61,778 nucleotides of DNA, taken from positions 1-61,778 of the forward strand of contig JAPKXY010000028.1 in NCBI GenBank assembly GCA_026394605.1, written 5' to 3'. This document shows, one piece after another, positions 51,497-60,552 of this stretch. The notes beneath the pieces were generated by a model. The model was given only the letters and a program-made list of their open reading frames with translations. It was not told where the DNA came from and made no database searches. The translations under genes and the position numbers were made by a program. Every line of letters starts with the position of its first letter. The stretch's first letter is position 1. This DNA is from Methanoregula sp. Its GTDB lineage: Archaea > Halobacteriota > Methanomicrobia > Methanomicrobiales > Methanospirillaceae.

Positions 51497-52126
51497 CTAT
51501 TTTCCGAACCGCCGGGCCCGCGACTGGTAATCCCGGAGGATACGCAGAAAATCCACTTTCCTGAAGTATTTCCAGTTCACGTCAGAGAAAAAGAGCTCGG
51601 AATAGACCGATTGCCAGATGAGAAAATCGGTGAGGTGGTCTCCGCCGCTCTTGATCACGATATCGGGAACATATTTGAAGGTCAGGTACGATTCGAGCAG
51701 CCGTTCATCGACATCCTCGGGCAGAACCTGTTCCTGAGCCATCTTCCGGATGCAGGTGGTGATCTCCTCCCTTCCGCTCTGACCGATTGCTACGACCACA
51801 TCAAGACCGGAGCCAAAGACCGTTTCCTTTTCTCCCTCGTGAAGGGTGAGCCGGGCAATATCTCCGATTGCGCGGATTGCAGGCATGTATCGCTCCACTG
51901 TCTCCGGTTCGGGTGTGCTGATATGGAATGTCAGCCCCTGGATGGTATGTTTACCAGGCTGCGCCCGTTGTGCGATGTATGCAGATACTTCATTGCACCA
52001 GCCTGTGACAAGGACGAGGTTGTCGGGGGCTTGTGCCATATCATCTCCGCTGATCATGAAACAGACCTGTGAAGGAAGCACACAAAGCTGCCGTTTCAGC
52101 ATCTGTTCATAGAGCCAGTAGATCAT
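51497..52126 (-). CDS. cis-Prenyltransferase homologue lacking the catalytic N-terminus (NgBR-like)
   Basis: The C-terminal 60 residues (DIVIKSGGDHLTDFLIWQSV, then ELFFSDVNWKYFRKVDFLRI) clearly belong to the UppS fold, matching DLIIRTG...SNFLPW...WPLFRKIDLLRA of the intact enzyme. The N-terminal catalytic HxxxxxDGN(R) motif is absent: the protein begins MIYWLYEQMLKRQL with ISGDDMAQAPDNLVLVTGWC after it. The Arg-Thr-Gly is Lys-Ser-Gly. This is the pattern of eukaryotic NgBR/Nus1 and of the non-catalytic subunit of the heteromeric enzyme described in Methanosarcina mazei (from memory). It is likely the partner of the UppS at 49895. Confidence 0.75.
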   Translation of the reverse strand: MIYWLYEQMLKRQLCVLPSQVCFMISGDDMAQAPDNLVLVTGWCNEVSAYIAQRAQPGKHTIQGLTFHISTPEPETVERYMPAIRAIGDIARLTLHEGEKETVFGSGLDVVVAIGQSGREEITTCIRKMAQEQVLPEDVDERLLESYLTFKYVPDIVIKSGGDHLTDFLIWQSVYSELFFSDVNWKYFRKVDFLRILRDYQSRARRFGK

Positions 52127-52235
52127 CCTTGCATACTATTGCCCGCCACGTCTACATAGCCTTGATGATTCGGCGCCGTACGCCCGCCCCCCATATTAAT
52201 GAGGATGCCGGCACAAGAATTATGGACGAACGATT

Positions 52236-52889
52236 ATGGAACCCTCCCAGCGTGAAGATGAACTTGAAGCGGTTTTTCTCCTGATAAGGGACTGCCAGCA
52301 ACAGCCGTCGACCCGTGATCTGGCATCAGTACTCAAAAGACCGGATGAGGAGGTTGCTTCCGACCTGAAAATGCTCGCCCTTGAAGGGGATGTTATGCTG
52401 GGTGACGATGGTACGGTGGCGCTGACACCGCAGGGACAGGAACTGGGTATGCGGGTGGCAAAAAAGCACGAGACGCTCCAGTGCTTCCTTTCGGAAATGC
52501 TGGGCATGGACCGGTCATCCGCATCAAACGAAGCCTGTTTGCTGGAGCACACTGTATCAGATGAGACAATTGACCGTCTCGGTGTGTATATCAAAGCACC
52601 CCGGCAGCACCGTCATCAATGGCGAGGGGGACAGGAGGAGGATCCTTGCATGATACATTGCCCCCTCAGCGCCCTGACTGATTTTAAAGAGGGCGATGAT
52701 GTGATCGTGAGCATGATTCTCGGGCAGGAGCGTGCCCAGAGGCTCCTCGATCTCGGTGTTGTACCGGGCGAACGCGTGCGGATCAAGCGCAAGCTCGCGA
52801 ACCAGGCACTCGTTATACAAGTAAAAGGCTGCGATGTGGCACTCAGTCCTGAAGTCGCTGCATCCATCTGCGTGGAGCCTCTGAAATGA
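52236..52889 (+). CDS. DtxR-type regulator fused to FeoA domain
   Basis: A 217-residue protein. The first about 70 residues form a winged helix (DELEAVFLLIRDCQQQPSTR, VLKRPDEEVASDLKMLALEG), and the next about 55 a dimerisation part (HETLQCFLSEMLGMDRSSAS...ACLLEHTVSDETIDRLGVYI) with the His/Cys/Glu pattern of metal-sensing DtxR/MntR proteins. Residues about 142-217 (CPLSALTDFKEGDDVIVSMI, ...GVVPGERVRIKRK) are a FeoA/SH3-like domain. It overlaps FeoB by 4 nt and so combines iron-dependent control with the FeoA accessory function. Confidence 0.87.
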   Translation: MEPSQREDELEAVFLLIRDCQQQPSTRDLASVLKRPDEEVASDLKMLALEGDVMLGDDGTVALTPQGQELGMRVAKKHETLQCFLSEMLGMDRSSASNEACLLEHTVSDETIDRLGVYIKAPRQHRHQWRGGQEEDPCMIHCPLSALTDFKEGDDVIVSMILGQERAQRLLDLGVVPGERVRIKRKLANQALVIQVKGCDVALSPEVAASICVEPLK

Positions 52890-54736
52890 AATTTGCCCTG
52901 ATCGGAAATCCCGGCGTTGGAAAATCCCTGATCTTCAACCAGCTCACGGGGCTGGGTGTGGAGGTCAACCGGTATCCGGGAACGGTGGTGACGCTCGAGC
53001 GCGGGAATGTCTGCTTCAAGAAGGAGAAAATTGAGGTCATCGATCTTCCCGGCATCTACTCGCTGGACGGCAGTACCGATGAGGAAGTACTTGTGCGCGG
53101 GTTCCTCGAGAAGAGAGATGCCGATGCTCTCATTGCCGTGCTTGATGCGACCAAGCTTGAGCGGAACCTCTACCTCTTTTTACAGGTGGCGGAATACTCC
53201 CTGCCGATGGTCGTTGTCGTAAACATGATGGACGAGGCAGAGCGAACAGGACTTTCCATCGATACAGAACGCCTTTCAAAACATCTGGGGGTCGAGGTGA
53301 TTGCGGTTGCAGCGGTAGAGGGAAGAAATATCGATCTGATCATTCCGAAAACTATCAGCTCAGCCCACCCTCCACAGACCCAGGTGCCGTATGACCACCA
53401 CATTGAAGCGGCACTTAAAAGTCTTGAAAAAACGCTGTCCACACCACGGCATAAAAACCTGCTTGGCCTTCTTGGGATGAGCGGTGATCCCCTGCTGCGG
53501 GACTCGGCGGCATCAATTGCAGAGGAAATCGGGCAGCGCCACCAGATGTCCGTGCACCAGATCATCGCGACAAACCGTCACAACTTCTCTCGCCAGCTCG
53601 CAAGTGACACCGTCACAATCGGCAGGAGAAAACGCTCCTTCGATCTGGACAGCATATTGACGAGAACAGTGCCGGGCATACCCATCCTCTGCGCAATTAT
53701 CGTGCTCATGCTCCTGTCCGTCTTTATCATCGGTTCGTGGATGGAGAGGATTATCGTGTCTGTGTTTACGACATACGTGATCGGGCCCTTTGCAACACTG
53801 GGGCTTTCACCGCTTGCCGGACAGATCGGCTTATCGCTCCTTATCGCATTACAGGCAGGGTTCGGCATCGCGTTTCCCTTTGTCTTCACGTTTTACCTTG
53901 CGCTCTCGCTTCTTGAGGATTCCGGCTACATGACACGCGCCGCCTTCCTTGCCGACAGGGTGATGCACCGGCTCGGGCTGCACGGCGAAGCGATCATCCC
54001 CATGGTGATTGGATTCGGGTGCACGGTCCCCGCAGTGATGAGCATACGAATCCTGAAAACCCGGCGGGAACAGACAATCGCCGCATTCCTGATCACGATG
54101 ATTCCCTGCTCCGCACGAACGGTCGTGATTGCGGGGATCGTCGCGGCGTTTGTCGGGATTGCCTGGGCATTCTCTGTGTATCTCATCGTCCTCATGCTCA
54201 TCATCCTCACTGCGCTTGTCATTTCCCGCGTCACCCCCGGGGAGCAGTTCGGCATGATTGTGGACCTCGCACCGCTGCGCCGGCCCCGCCCCGGACTCGT
54301 ACTCGCGAAATCATGGATTCGGATAAAGGAGTTCCTCTTCATCGCAATGCCGGTGCTGGTCATAACCAGTATTGTGCTCGGGATCCTCCAGTACACCGGG
54401 ACCATTGACACATTCCAGCAGGTAGTCGCCCCTGTCATGACCACACTTTTTGGACTCCCGGCTTATACATCCACGGCGTTACTTTTTGGTGTCTTTCGCA
54501 AGGAACTTGCGTTTGAGACCCTCGCGGTGCTCGCCGGAAATGCAAATCTTGCCGCAGTCATGAGCGGGGTCCAGCTCTACACCTTTGCCATCATGAGCGT
54601 TCTCTTTGTCCCGTGCGTCTCAACAATCGCAGTGCTCTATCGGCAGCTCGGCGCAAGGATTGCGATTCTTGCATCAGTCTATTCAGTCGCTCTGGGCTTT
54701 TTTATCGGAGCACTTATAAATCTTCTCATGAAATGA
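52886..54736 (+). CDS. feoB: Ferrous iron transporter FeoB
   Basis: A 616-residue iron(II) transporter. The N-terminal GTPase has G1 GNPGVGKS (7-14), G2 NRYPGTVV, G3 DLPGIYSL and G4 NMMD near 112. A helical spacer (about 165-245) leads to the membrane part with the two Gate motifs, including the family's GFGCTVPAVMSIRIL near residue 375 and MIPCSARTVVI near 410. It is shorter than the E. coli protein (773), mostly in the C-terminal loop. The GTP-binding core is intact. It overlaps the DtxR-FeoA gene by 4 nt. Confidence 0.95.
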   Translation: MKFALIGNPGVGKSLIFNQLTGLGVEVNRYPGTVVTLERGNVCFKKEKIEVIDLPGIYSLDGSTDEEVLVRGFLEKRDADALIAVLDATKLERNLYLFLQVAEYSLPMVVVVNMMDEAERTGLSIDTERLSKHLGVEVIAVAAVEGRNIDLIIPKTISSAHPPQTQVPYDHHIEAALKSLEKTLSTPRHKNLLGLLGMSGDPLLRDSAASIAEEIGQRHQMSVHQIIATNRHNFSRQLASDTVTIGRRKRSFDLDSILTRTVPGIPILCAIIVLMLLSVFIIGSWMERIIVSVFTTYVIGPFATLGLSPLAGQIGLSLLIALQAGFGIAFPFVFTFYLALSLLEDSGYMTRAAFLADRVMHRLGLHGEAIIPMVIGFGCTVPAVMSIRILKTRREQTIAAFLITMIPCSARTVVIAGIVAAFVGIAWAFSVYLIVLMLIILTALVISRVTPGEQFGMIVDLAPLRRPRPGLVLAKSWIRIKEFLFIAMPVLVITSIVLGILQYTGTIDTFQQVVAPVMTTLFGLPAYTSTALLFGVFRKELAFETLAVLAGNANLAAVMSGVQLYTFAIMSVLFVPCVSTIAVLYRQLGARIAILASVYSVALGFFIGALINLLMK

Positions 54737-54747
54737 TTGTGCAATAG

Positions 54748-55455
54748 ATGTACAACTTCAAGTCAGGGATCGTGCAGATCGATCAAGGTTTCGGCGGTTT
54801 TGAGGCGGGAACGAATTTTCTTGTTCTGGCGCCCCCGATGAGCCTTGCTGAGGATCTTGCCTATTCCCTGACAAAACCGCTTCCCGGAGAATATGCGATT
54901 GTGCTCTCTACAAATGACCGTGCCGCAGAAGTTATCGATGCATTCAAAGTAATGGAGGTGGATAAACGGTATGTCGGGACAATCGACGCGATCACCAAGA
55001 GCTCGACGCCGGGAATTGCTGACACCACCCGGCTGATGTTTGTCGCAAGCCCGACGGACCTCACCGGTATCGGCATCAAATTTTCAAAAATGGTCGAGCT
55101 GATCTTTGACGGGGATTTTTCTGACGGTGAATCGGGGCTCTTTCCGCCCCCGGTGAGGTTCTGTGTCAATTCCGTGTCCACCCTGCTCATGTACCGCAAG
55201 CTTGAAGTGCTGTACCAGTTCCTCCATGTGCTCACATCCAAAGTAAAAAAGATCGATGGGGTCGGGTTCTACCTCTTAAACAACGAGTCATTTGATGAGA
55301 AGACGATCTCGCTCGTTAAACAGCTGATGACCGGTGTAATCGAGGTGAAGATCGAGCAGAGCACCAATTACCTGCGTATCATGGGAATCAAAGGGGTTCC
55401 TTCCAAATGGCAAAAATTTTCAGTCCAGAAAGGACAGGTGGTAATCGGGCCATGA
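54748..55455 (+). CDS. RecA/KaiC-like protein with degenerate P-loop
   Basis: The 235-residue protein has a RecA-superfamily fold in outline: the start TGIVQID-like (here SGIVQIDQGFGGFEAGTNFL), then AIVLSTNDRAAEVIDAF, and RFCVNSVSTLLMYRKLEVLY, which matches the region around Walker B in KaiC-like proteins. The P-loop is lost (APPMSLAEDLAY instead of GxxGxGKT), so it cannot bind ATP in the usual way. It overlaps the following KaiC-GTPase gene by 4 nt and lies 11 nt after FeoB. It is likely a structural partner of the fusion protein. Confidence 0.75.
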   Translation: MYNFKSGIVQIDQGFGGFEAGTNFLVLAPPMSLAEDLAYSLTKPLPGEYAIVLSTNDRAAEVIDAFKVMEVDKRYVGTIDAITKSSTPGIADTTRLMFVASPTDLTGIGIKFSKMVELIFDGDFSDGESGLFPPPVRFCVNSVSTLLMYRKLEVLYQFLHVLTSKVKKIDGVGFYLLNNESFDEKTISLVKQLMTGVIEVKIEQSTNYLRIMGIKGVPSKWQKFSVQKGQVVIGP

Positions 55456-56615
55456 TTTCAACCGGCATCAACGGCATCGATGACATGCTGGGAGGAGGGA
55501 TCCCCAGGGGCAGCAGGGTGATGTATAGTATGGAGCCTGGTGTTGACGGGCAACTCTTCATGATCTCTACGCTCTTTGCTGCACTTTCAAAAGGACTTTC
55601 ATGTCTTGTCGTGCTGCCTCACACGACATTTGATATATTCAAGCACGATGCAGCGATGAAACGGGGCTGCACAATGGAGATTTTTAATAAAAAGGTTGTA
55701 TTTATTGATGCGGTTGACCGTGAGCGGATCGAAAAGAGCAGCCGGACCCGGAAAGATGTTCTGAAGGCATGGGAAACGAAGGTGAAGAAACTATCCAAAG
55801 AGAACGCGGTGGAGATCGCGTTTATCTACGTTGACCTGCTGTATAATGATCTCGGGCTTGAGGGCACGATCTCAATCGCTGAGGCTGCAAAGACCTCCGG
55901 TACAACCACCCTCATCCTCGAACACCTGAACCTGGAGGGCAGGTCCCTGATCGATCAGTTCATTGAGAAATACTCATACGACCTGATCATTGCAATCAGC
56001 TCTGCATTTCGCTCCCAACTCCATTTCAACTACTTCACGCTGATGCACACCTCCTGGTCAAACGTGCCAAGGCGGTCGGTGCCGTTCATTGCCACAGAGG
56101 GACGGGTGGTACCCTATATCCCCAAGATCGTGGTAACCGGACCAACACAGGCAGGGAAATCCACCTTCGTGACGAATGCCTCTGATCTCGGGTTCTCGAT
56201 CGACCGGCGGGGTGTCGCGGGCGATCCGACAACGGTTGCCATGGACTTTGGCTGGTTGCACTGGAAGAACTTTGAAATCACAGTCTACGGGACGCCGGGG
56301 CAGCAGCGGTTTGACTCTGTCGTGCCGATGCTGCTTTCCCATGCAATGGGTATCGTCCTCCTCATTGACGCAACAAAACCGTCAGCACTGGAGCGTGCCC
56401 GCCACCACGTCCAGCTTATCAGGGAAAAGCGCCTCCCCATGGTGATCGCCGCAAATAAATCTGACCTTCCGGGTACCATGAGCGACAGCGAGATCAGGAA
56501 AGGGCTGGACCTGCAAAAAGATGTGCCTCTTTTCTTCATCTCGGCGACACGCAAAGGAGATGTAAGACTGGTCCTCGAATCGCTTGTGGATTACATCACG
56601 CAATATACTAACTGA
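55452..56615 (+). CDS. KaiC-like domain (degenerate) fused to a COG2229-type small GTPase
   Basis: A 387-residue fusion, starting at the ATG giving MISTGINGIDDMLGGGIPRG. Residues 1-210 are a KaiC/RadA-like domain in which the P-loop is replaced by EPGVDGQ without Lys. Residues about 220-387 are a Ras-like GTPase with G1 GPTQAGKST (230-238), G2 Thr260/261 in DPTTVAMDFG, G3 GTPGQQRF (280-287; Gly in place of the usual Asp), G4 NKSD (335-338) and G5 SAT (364-366). TVAMDFG and GTPGQ(Q/E)RF are marks of the conservon CvnD/COG2229 GTPases of actinobacteria. It overlaps the preceding pseudo-KaiC gene by 4 nt. The pathway is unknown. Confidence 0.85.
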   Translation: MISTGINGIDDMLGGGIPRGSRVMYSMEPGVDGQLFMISTLFAALSKGLSCLVVLPHTTFDIFKHDAAMKRGCTMEIFNKKVVFIDAVDRERIEKSSRTRKDVLKAWETKVKKLSKENAVEIAFIYVDLLYNDLGLEGTISIAEAAKTSGTTTLILEHLNLEGRSLIDQFIEKYSYDLIIAISSAFRSQLHFNYFTLMHTSWSNVPRRSVPFIATEGRVVPYIPKIVVTGPTQAGKSTFVTNASDLGFSIDRRGVAGDPTTVAMDFGWLHWKNFEITVYGTPGQQRFDSVVPMLLSHAMGIVLLIDATKPSALERARHHVQLIREKRLPMVIAANKSDLPGTMSDSEIRKGLDLQKDVPLFFISATRKGDVRLVLESLVDYITQYTN

Positions 56616-56666
56616 TGACGGGCACGGGACCGGTCCTGATCCCCGCGACGTTATGGTAACACTGGC

Positions 56667-57416
56667 ATGCTGACATTTATCGGGCTCGGGCTCTTTGATA
56701 AGAAAGATATCTCGGAAAAAGGGCGTGAGTGCATCGCAGATGCAGACGCCGTCTATCTCGAATGTTATACGTCGCGCCTGATGGGGACATCCGTGGACGA
56801 ACTCACACGGTACTATAACAAACCGGTTCATATTCTCTCCCGTGAGGAGATCGAACAGTACCCAGACGGGCTGTTAGATCACGCGGCATCCGGAAACATT
56901 GCATTTCTTGCTGCCGGTGATCCGATGGTCTCCACAACTCATATCGACCTGCGGATGCGGGCAGAAGAACGCGGTATCCGGACGGCGATTATCCACGGGG
57001 CTTCCATTTCGAGTGCTGTCTGCGGACTGACCGGCCTCCAGAACTATCGTTTCGGCAAATCATGTTCCCTGCCGTTCCCGCACAAGAACTGGTTCCCCAC
57101 GACACCTGTTGACGTGATCACCCGGAACCTTTCCCTTCGCCTCCATACGCTCGTCTACCTCGATATCAAAAAAGATCGGTACATGCTGATCCATGAAGCA
57201 GTTGAACTTCTTGAGACAATGGCCCACCAAAACAACACGGGCATCCCGCTCTATGTAGGTGTTGCCCGCGCAGGCTCTGACCATCCCATGGTCGCTGCGG
57301 GCACCGCGGAGCGGATGCGAAAAGTCGATTTCGGACCACCACTCCATATCCTTGCCGTTCCCGCAGAACTGCACGATATGGAAAAAAAGTACCTGGAGAT
57401 GTTTGCCGGCCTATGA
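56667..57416 (+). CDS. dphB: Diphthine synthase
   Basis: A SAM methyltransferase that builds diphthine on the histidine of elongation factor 2. The 249-residue protein has the N-terminal [20 protein letters not shown] loop, YLECYTSRL near 32, [12 protein letters not shown] near 80, and the later [11 protein letters not shown] and [14 protein letters not shown] segments of the class III methyltransferase fold. The length is normal for archaea. Its stop overlaps the DUF357 start by 4 nt. Confidence 0.93.
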   Translation: MLTFIGLGLFDKKDISEKGRECIADADAVYLECYTSRLMGTSVDELTRYYNKPVHILSREEIEQYPDGLLDHAASGNIAFLAAGDPMVSTTHIDLRMRAEERGIRTAIIHGASISSAVCGLTGLQNYRFGKSCSLPFPHKNWFPTTPVDVITRNLSLRLHTLVYLDIKKDRYMLIHEAVELLETMAHQNNTGIPLYVGVARAGSDHPMVAAGTAERMRKVDFGPPLHILAVPAELHDMEKKYLEMFAGL

Positions 57417-57985
57417 ATGTGGCTGACTGCGGACGGTTGCTGGCGGCGCAGCACGAAGCGACTCGCATTATAGCCCTGAAAAACACACCGCTTTACAGCA
57501 CCGCTTCGGATCTGCTGGGGATGGTGACTGCCTACCTGCAGGATGGCAACCTCTTTCTTGCATCGGGCGACTGGGTGAACGCGCTTGCAGGATATTATTA
57601 TGCATTTGGATGGCACCACTTTGGTATCGCACACGGTTTTTTTTATACCCTGACACCCGCCTGCCCCTTTAGCAGCACGTGCGAATTGGCACCTGCCGGA
57701 TTGCGTGATCGACTTGAGGAAAAAACCCAGCGGTACGTTCGCCTGCTCGCCACCGCATGCGCAGGGGTTGTGCCTGCTGCGGAAGACGGGACGGTGATGG
57801 GGTCCGCCGCTCAGCGCATTCTTCTGATCACTGGTGTATATGCAGAACGGGCGCGGTTGTACCAGGTGCAGCAACAGACAGAAAACGCCCTTGCCTGCGC
57901 AAGCTACGGTCACGGTTGGCTTGACGCTGCGGTCAGGGCAGGGTTAATGAGGATTATATCCAATCGCGAACTGTTTGCCATTTGA
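57413..57985 (+). CDS. DUF357 family protein
   Basis: The 190-residue protein has a helical region with the DUF357 signature [20 protein letters not shown] (about residues 60-79), preceded by [23 protein letters not shown]357 proteins are archaeal, small and uncharacterised. Translation is coupled to DphB, the usual archaeal neighbour pattern being loose. Confidence 0.8.
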   Translation: MNVADCGRLLAAQHEATRIIALKNTPLYSTASDLLGMVTAYLQDGNLFLASGDWVNALAGYYYAFGWHHFGIAHGFFYTLTPACPFSSTCELAPAGLRDRLEEKTQRYVRLLATACAGVVPAAEDGTVMGSAAQRILLITGVYAERARLYQVQQQTENALACASYGHGWLDAAVRAGLMRIISNRELFAI

Positions 57986-58109
57986 TGTCTATAAGGTGTC
58001 GGTCACTCATCTGACCCCGACCATACAAGCGTTTATACTTTGTTAAGTAACCTCTCTGGATACAATACGCGTATACGGTATAAGCTGGCACAGTTCTGAC
58101 GGCTGAGGG

Positions 58110-59144
58110 ATGCAGATGGAGAGATCACAGTGGAAATGGCTGGTTGTTTCGATCACATTCTCCGTCATCGTGCTGGCCATCGTCCTGCTCTTCACGATCA
58201 ATGACCAGACCATCGATTCATTGCGCAAAATCAACCCGGTCTTTTTACTCCTTGCCTTTATCGCCCATATCTTCACGATGTGCTTCTGGGCATGGCGGGT
58301 GCAGCTGATGACCAATTCGCTCGGCTACCGTGTCGGGTTCTTGTATAGTCTGAACCTCGTATTCGCCAATTTGCTTGCCGCAGCAATCACACCCGCACAG
58401 GCAGGTGGCGAGCCGGTGCGCATCCATGAGCTCTACAAGGCAGATGTTCCCCTCGGGGACGCGACCGCAATCGTGATCATGGAACGGGTGCTCGACGGGA
58501 TCATGCTTGCAATGCTTGCGGCATTTGCCATGATCGTATTAAACCGGGAATGGAAGAGCCTTGGAGAGACGTCAAATCTCATCATGTACGTCACACTTGC
58601 CTTTGTCACAGGCTGTCTGATCCTGTTCTTCGTTTTCGCCACCCGTCCCCAGACCCTCAAATGCACGATGATCCGTATCGCCCGTATCTTTACAAAACAC
58701 TGGGAGCCGGAGAGGTTTTCTGAGGTCTCGTGCAGGATTGACCAGGAGGTTGACAACTTCCATGGCGCGCTCAAGAAGTTTGTCCGTAGTGCAAAAGGAG
58801 GTCTTGTGTGGGGGTTGTTCTTTACCATGCTCTACTGGGTTTCTGAATGCGTGACTGCTTCACTCATCCTTGTCGGGCTCGGGCAGCCGCCACTCATCTT
58901 TGAATCATTTGTGATCAACCTTATCCTCGCCATCCTGATGATGCTCCCGCTCACACCGGGAAGTTCCGGGATTGCCGAAGTTGGCGCGACCTCGATGTAC
59001 GCCCTCTTTCTCCCATCGGCAATCCTCGGCATTTTTATCGTGATCTGGCGCCTCGTCCTCTATTACTTCAATATCGCGCTGGGCATTTTCTCGAGTGTCC
59101 TCATCGTCCGCAGGGAGGCAACTGCGGGCAGACCTCCTTCCTGA
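58110..59144 (+). CDS. UPF0104 / lysylphosphatidylglycerol synthase-type membrane protein (flippase-like)
   Basis: A 344-residue polytopic membrane protein with about eight hydrophobic segments (WLVVSITFSVIVLAIVLLFT first). Family marks are PAQAGGEPVRIHELYKADVP near residue 95-115, ATAIVIMERVLDGIMLAMLA after it, and LPLTPGSSGIAEVGATSMYA near 282-300, the double Gly motif of the LPG synthase N-terminal fold. In bacteria relatives flip or synthesise lysyl lipids; in archaea the function is unproven, probably lipid transport. It stands alone. Confidence 0.87.
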   Translation: MQMERSQWKWLVVSITFSVIVLAIVLLFTINDQTIDSLRKINPVFLLLAFIAHIFTMCFWAWRVQLMTNSLGYRVGFLYSLNLVFANLLAAAITPAQAGGEPVRIHELYKADVPLGDATAIVIMERVLDGIMLAMLAAFAMIVLNREWKSLGETSNLIMYVTLAFVTGCLILFFVFATRPQTLKCTMIRIARIFTKHWEPERFSEVSCRIDQEVDNFHGALKKFVRSAKGGLVWGLFFTMLYWVSECVTASLILVGLGQPPLIFESFVINLILAILMMLPLTPGSSGIAEVGATSMYALFLPSAILGIFIVIWRLVLYYFNIALGIFSSVLIVRREATAGRPPS

Positions 59145-59177
59145 CCCGACCTCAACTCTTAATAAGGAAGCAGGACG

Positions 59178-59645
59178 ATGTCTCTCTCACGTATGGCACC
59201 TGTTCCCTGTTTTGTCAAAGGCGTCTTTGTCGTGGTGAGTCCGTCCGGAACAGTGCCGGTTGTCATACTCACTGATGGTACTGACCGGGTCCTTCCGATC
59301 TTTGTGGGACTCTGGGAGGCGGTCTCCATCAACAGCGCAAGAAACAAAGAGGTGCTCCCGCGCCCCTTCACCCACGACCTCTTTTTAGAGACATTTATAA
59401 AGTTCGGCATCACCCTGAACTCGGTCCAGATCGATACAATCCACGATGGTGTCTATTATGCGCAGCTTGCCCTTTTTGCAGATCACAAAGAGGTTCATGT
59501 AGACTGCCGCCCGAGTGACGGTATCGCACTTGCGTTGCGGGGGAATGCCCCTATCTATGTGGAGCAGCGTGTGCTTGACGACGCGGGACAGGTGGAGAGC
59601 GAACTGCCACTGATGAGGGATATCTCGGAATTCTTACAGAAATGA
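59178..59645 (+). CDS. Bifunctional nuclease family protein (DUF151)
   Basis: The 155-residue protein fits the BFN/DUF151 family: VVILTDGTDRVLPIFVGLWE near 34-53, INSARN and HDLFLETFIKFGITLNSVQI at 70-90, CRPSDGIALALR near 113 and IYVEQRVLDDAG near 127. The plant and bacterial founders have RNase and DNase activity; the archaeal role is unknown. The gene is preceded by CAGGACG-type weak initiation signals. It is convergent with HisE across only 12 nt. Confidence 0.88.
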   Translation: MSLSRMAPVPCFVKGVFVVVSPSGTVPVVILTDGTDRVLPIFVGLWEAVSINSARNKEVLPRPFTHDLFLETFIKFGITLNSVQIDTIHDGVYYAQLALFADHKEVHVDCRPSDGIALALRGNAPIYVEQRVLDDAGQVESELPLMRDISEFLQK

Positions 59646-59657
59646 TACCGTACCGGG

Positions 59658-59960
59658 TTATTTTCTCCGCCGTTTAAGCTCCTGCATCACATCGGCAAGG
59701 TCGATATTGGCTGCACGGAGCGCAATGAGCAGGTGAAAGAGCAGGTCGGCTGTCTCTTCAACGGTGCGTTCGGGAACACCGTTTTTTACTGCAAGGAGAA
59801 ACTCGGTAGATTCCTCACCCACCTTTTCGAGCACCCTGTCAATCCCTTTCTCATGGGTAAGAAGACGGCTCGTATACGAATGCTCCGAGGGGTTTTGTGC
59901 CCGCTCGCAGATGACCTCCCAGAGATCGGAAATGATTGCGGGATTTGGTCGTTCCATCAT
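59658..59960 (-). CDS. hisE: Phosphoribosyl-ATP pyrophosphatase
   Basis: The second enzyme of histidine biosynthesis, removing pyrophosphate from phosphoribosyl-ATP. The 100-residue protein has the MazG-like helical core VLEKVGEESTEFLLAVKNGV (metal-binding Glu pairs, residues about 41-60), then EETADLLFHLLIALRAANID. It is an unusual neighbour for the NusA-like gene, which it overlaps by 4 nt (ATGA). No other his genes are in the window. Confidence 0.92.
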   Translation of the reverse strand: MMERPNPAIISDLWEVICERAQNPSEHSYTSRLLTHEKGIDRVLEKVGEESTEFLLAVKNGVPERTVEETADLLFHLLIALRAANIDLADVMQELKRRRK

Positions 59961-60400
59961 GCTACCCCCGGCGCGAGAAGTACCTCTCCTACATCAAAAC
60001 CAAAGAACCTGCGACAGAGAACCCGCGCCTTTTCGATATTGCACCCGCCCTTTCCGATTGCGATCCCGAGATCGCTCTTCTTCTTTACCAGCACATTGAC
60101 CGGACCGTTTTCCGGTGTGCGTTCGATGCCTGCGACTTCTGCGGGTTTGAAAATATTTATGACAAACTCGTCAGGTGCCTCAGCATACTCCACCATCTCG
60201 ATCCTCTTTCCCAGCACGGTCTGAAGCCTTCGTATGTTCTCTCCTTTCTTGCCGATCGCAAGCCCCATGTCTCCCTGCCGGATCACGTAGATGACACGAT
60301 CGAAACGGTCATCGATCACGCAGTCCAGCGCAGTCGACTTGGTGAGGATCCTCAATTCCTCAATGTACCTGCGCTCCTTAAAGCCGATATTGCGCTCCAT
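59957..60400 (-). CDS. NusA-like KH-domain transcription elongation/termination factor
   Basis: The 147-residue protein has two KH domains typical of archaeal NusA: DRVIYVIRQGDMGLAIGKKG (first KH, GxxG near 60) and VNVLVKKKSDLGIAIGKGGC (second KH near 115). It binds RNA and is thought to modulate RNA polymerase. Archaeal copies normally lie in the RNA polymerase/ribosomal protein operon; here it is followed by hisE instead. Confidence 0.9.
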   Translation of the reverse strand: MERNIGFKERRYIEELRILTKSTALDCVIDDRFDRVIYVIRQGDMGLAIGKKGENIRRLQTVLGKRIEMVEYAEAPDEFVINIFKPAEVAGIERTPENGPVNVLVKKKSDLGIAIGKGGCNIEKARVLCRRFFGFDVGEVLLAPGVA

Positions 60401-60552
60401 GAAATAATCATTCCTATTGTATCCGCTACTTTTGTGGATATTCGATGCTTGGTTTTAGGGATATTGGTACCGGAACAATCCGGATTCGTTCATTGTTTTT
60501 ATGAAATGATCACACCCTGCTTGGGTAAAAACATTTTGAAAAGAGATCGGGA

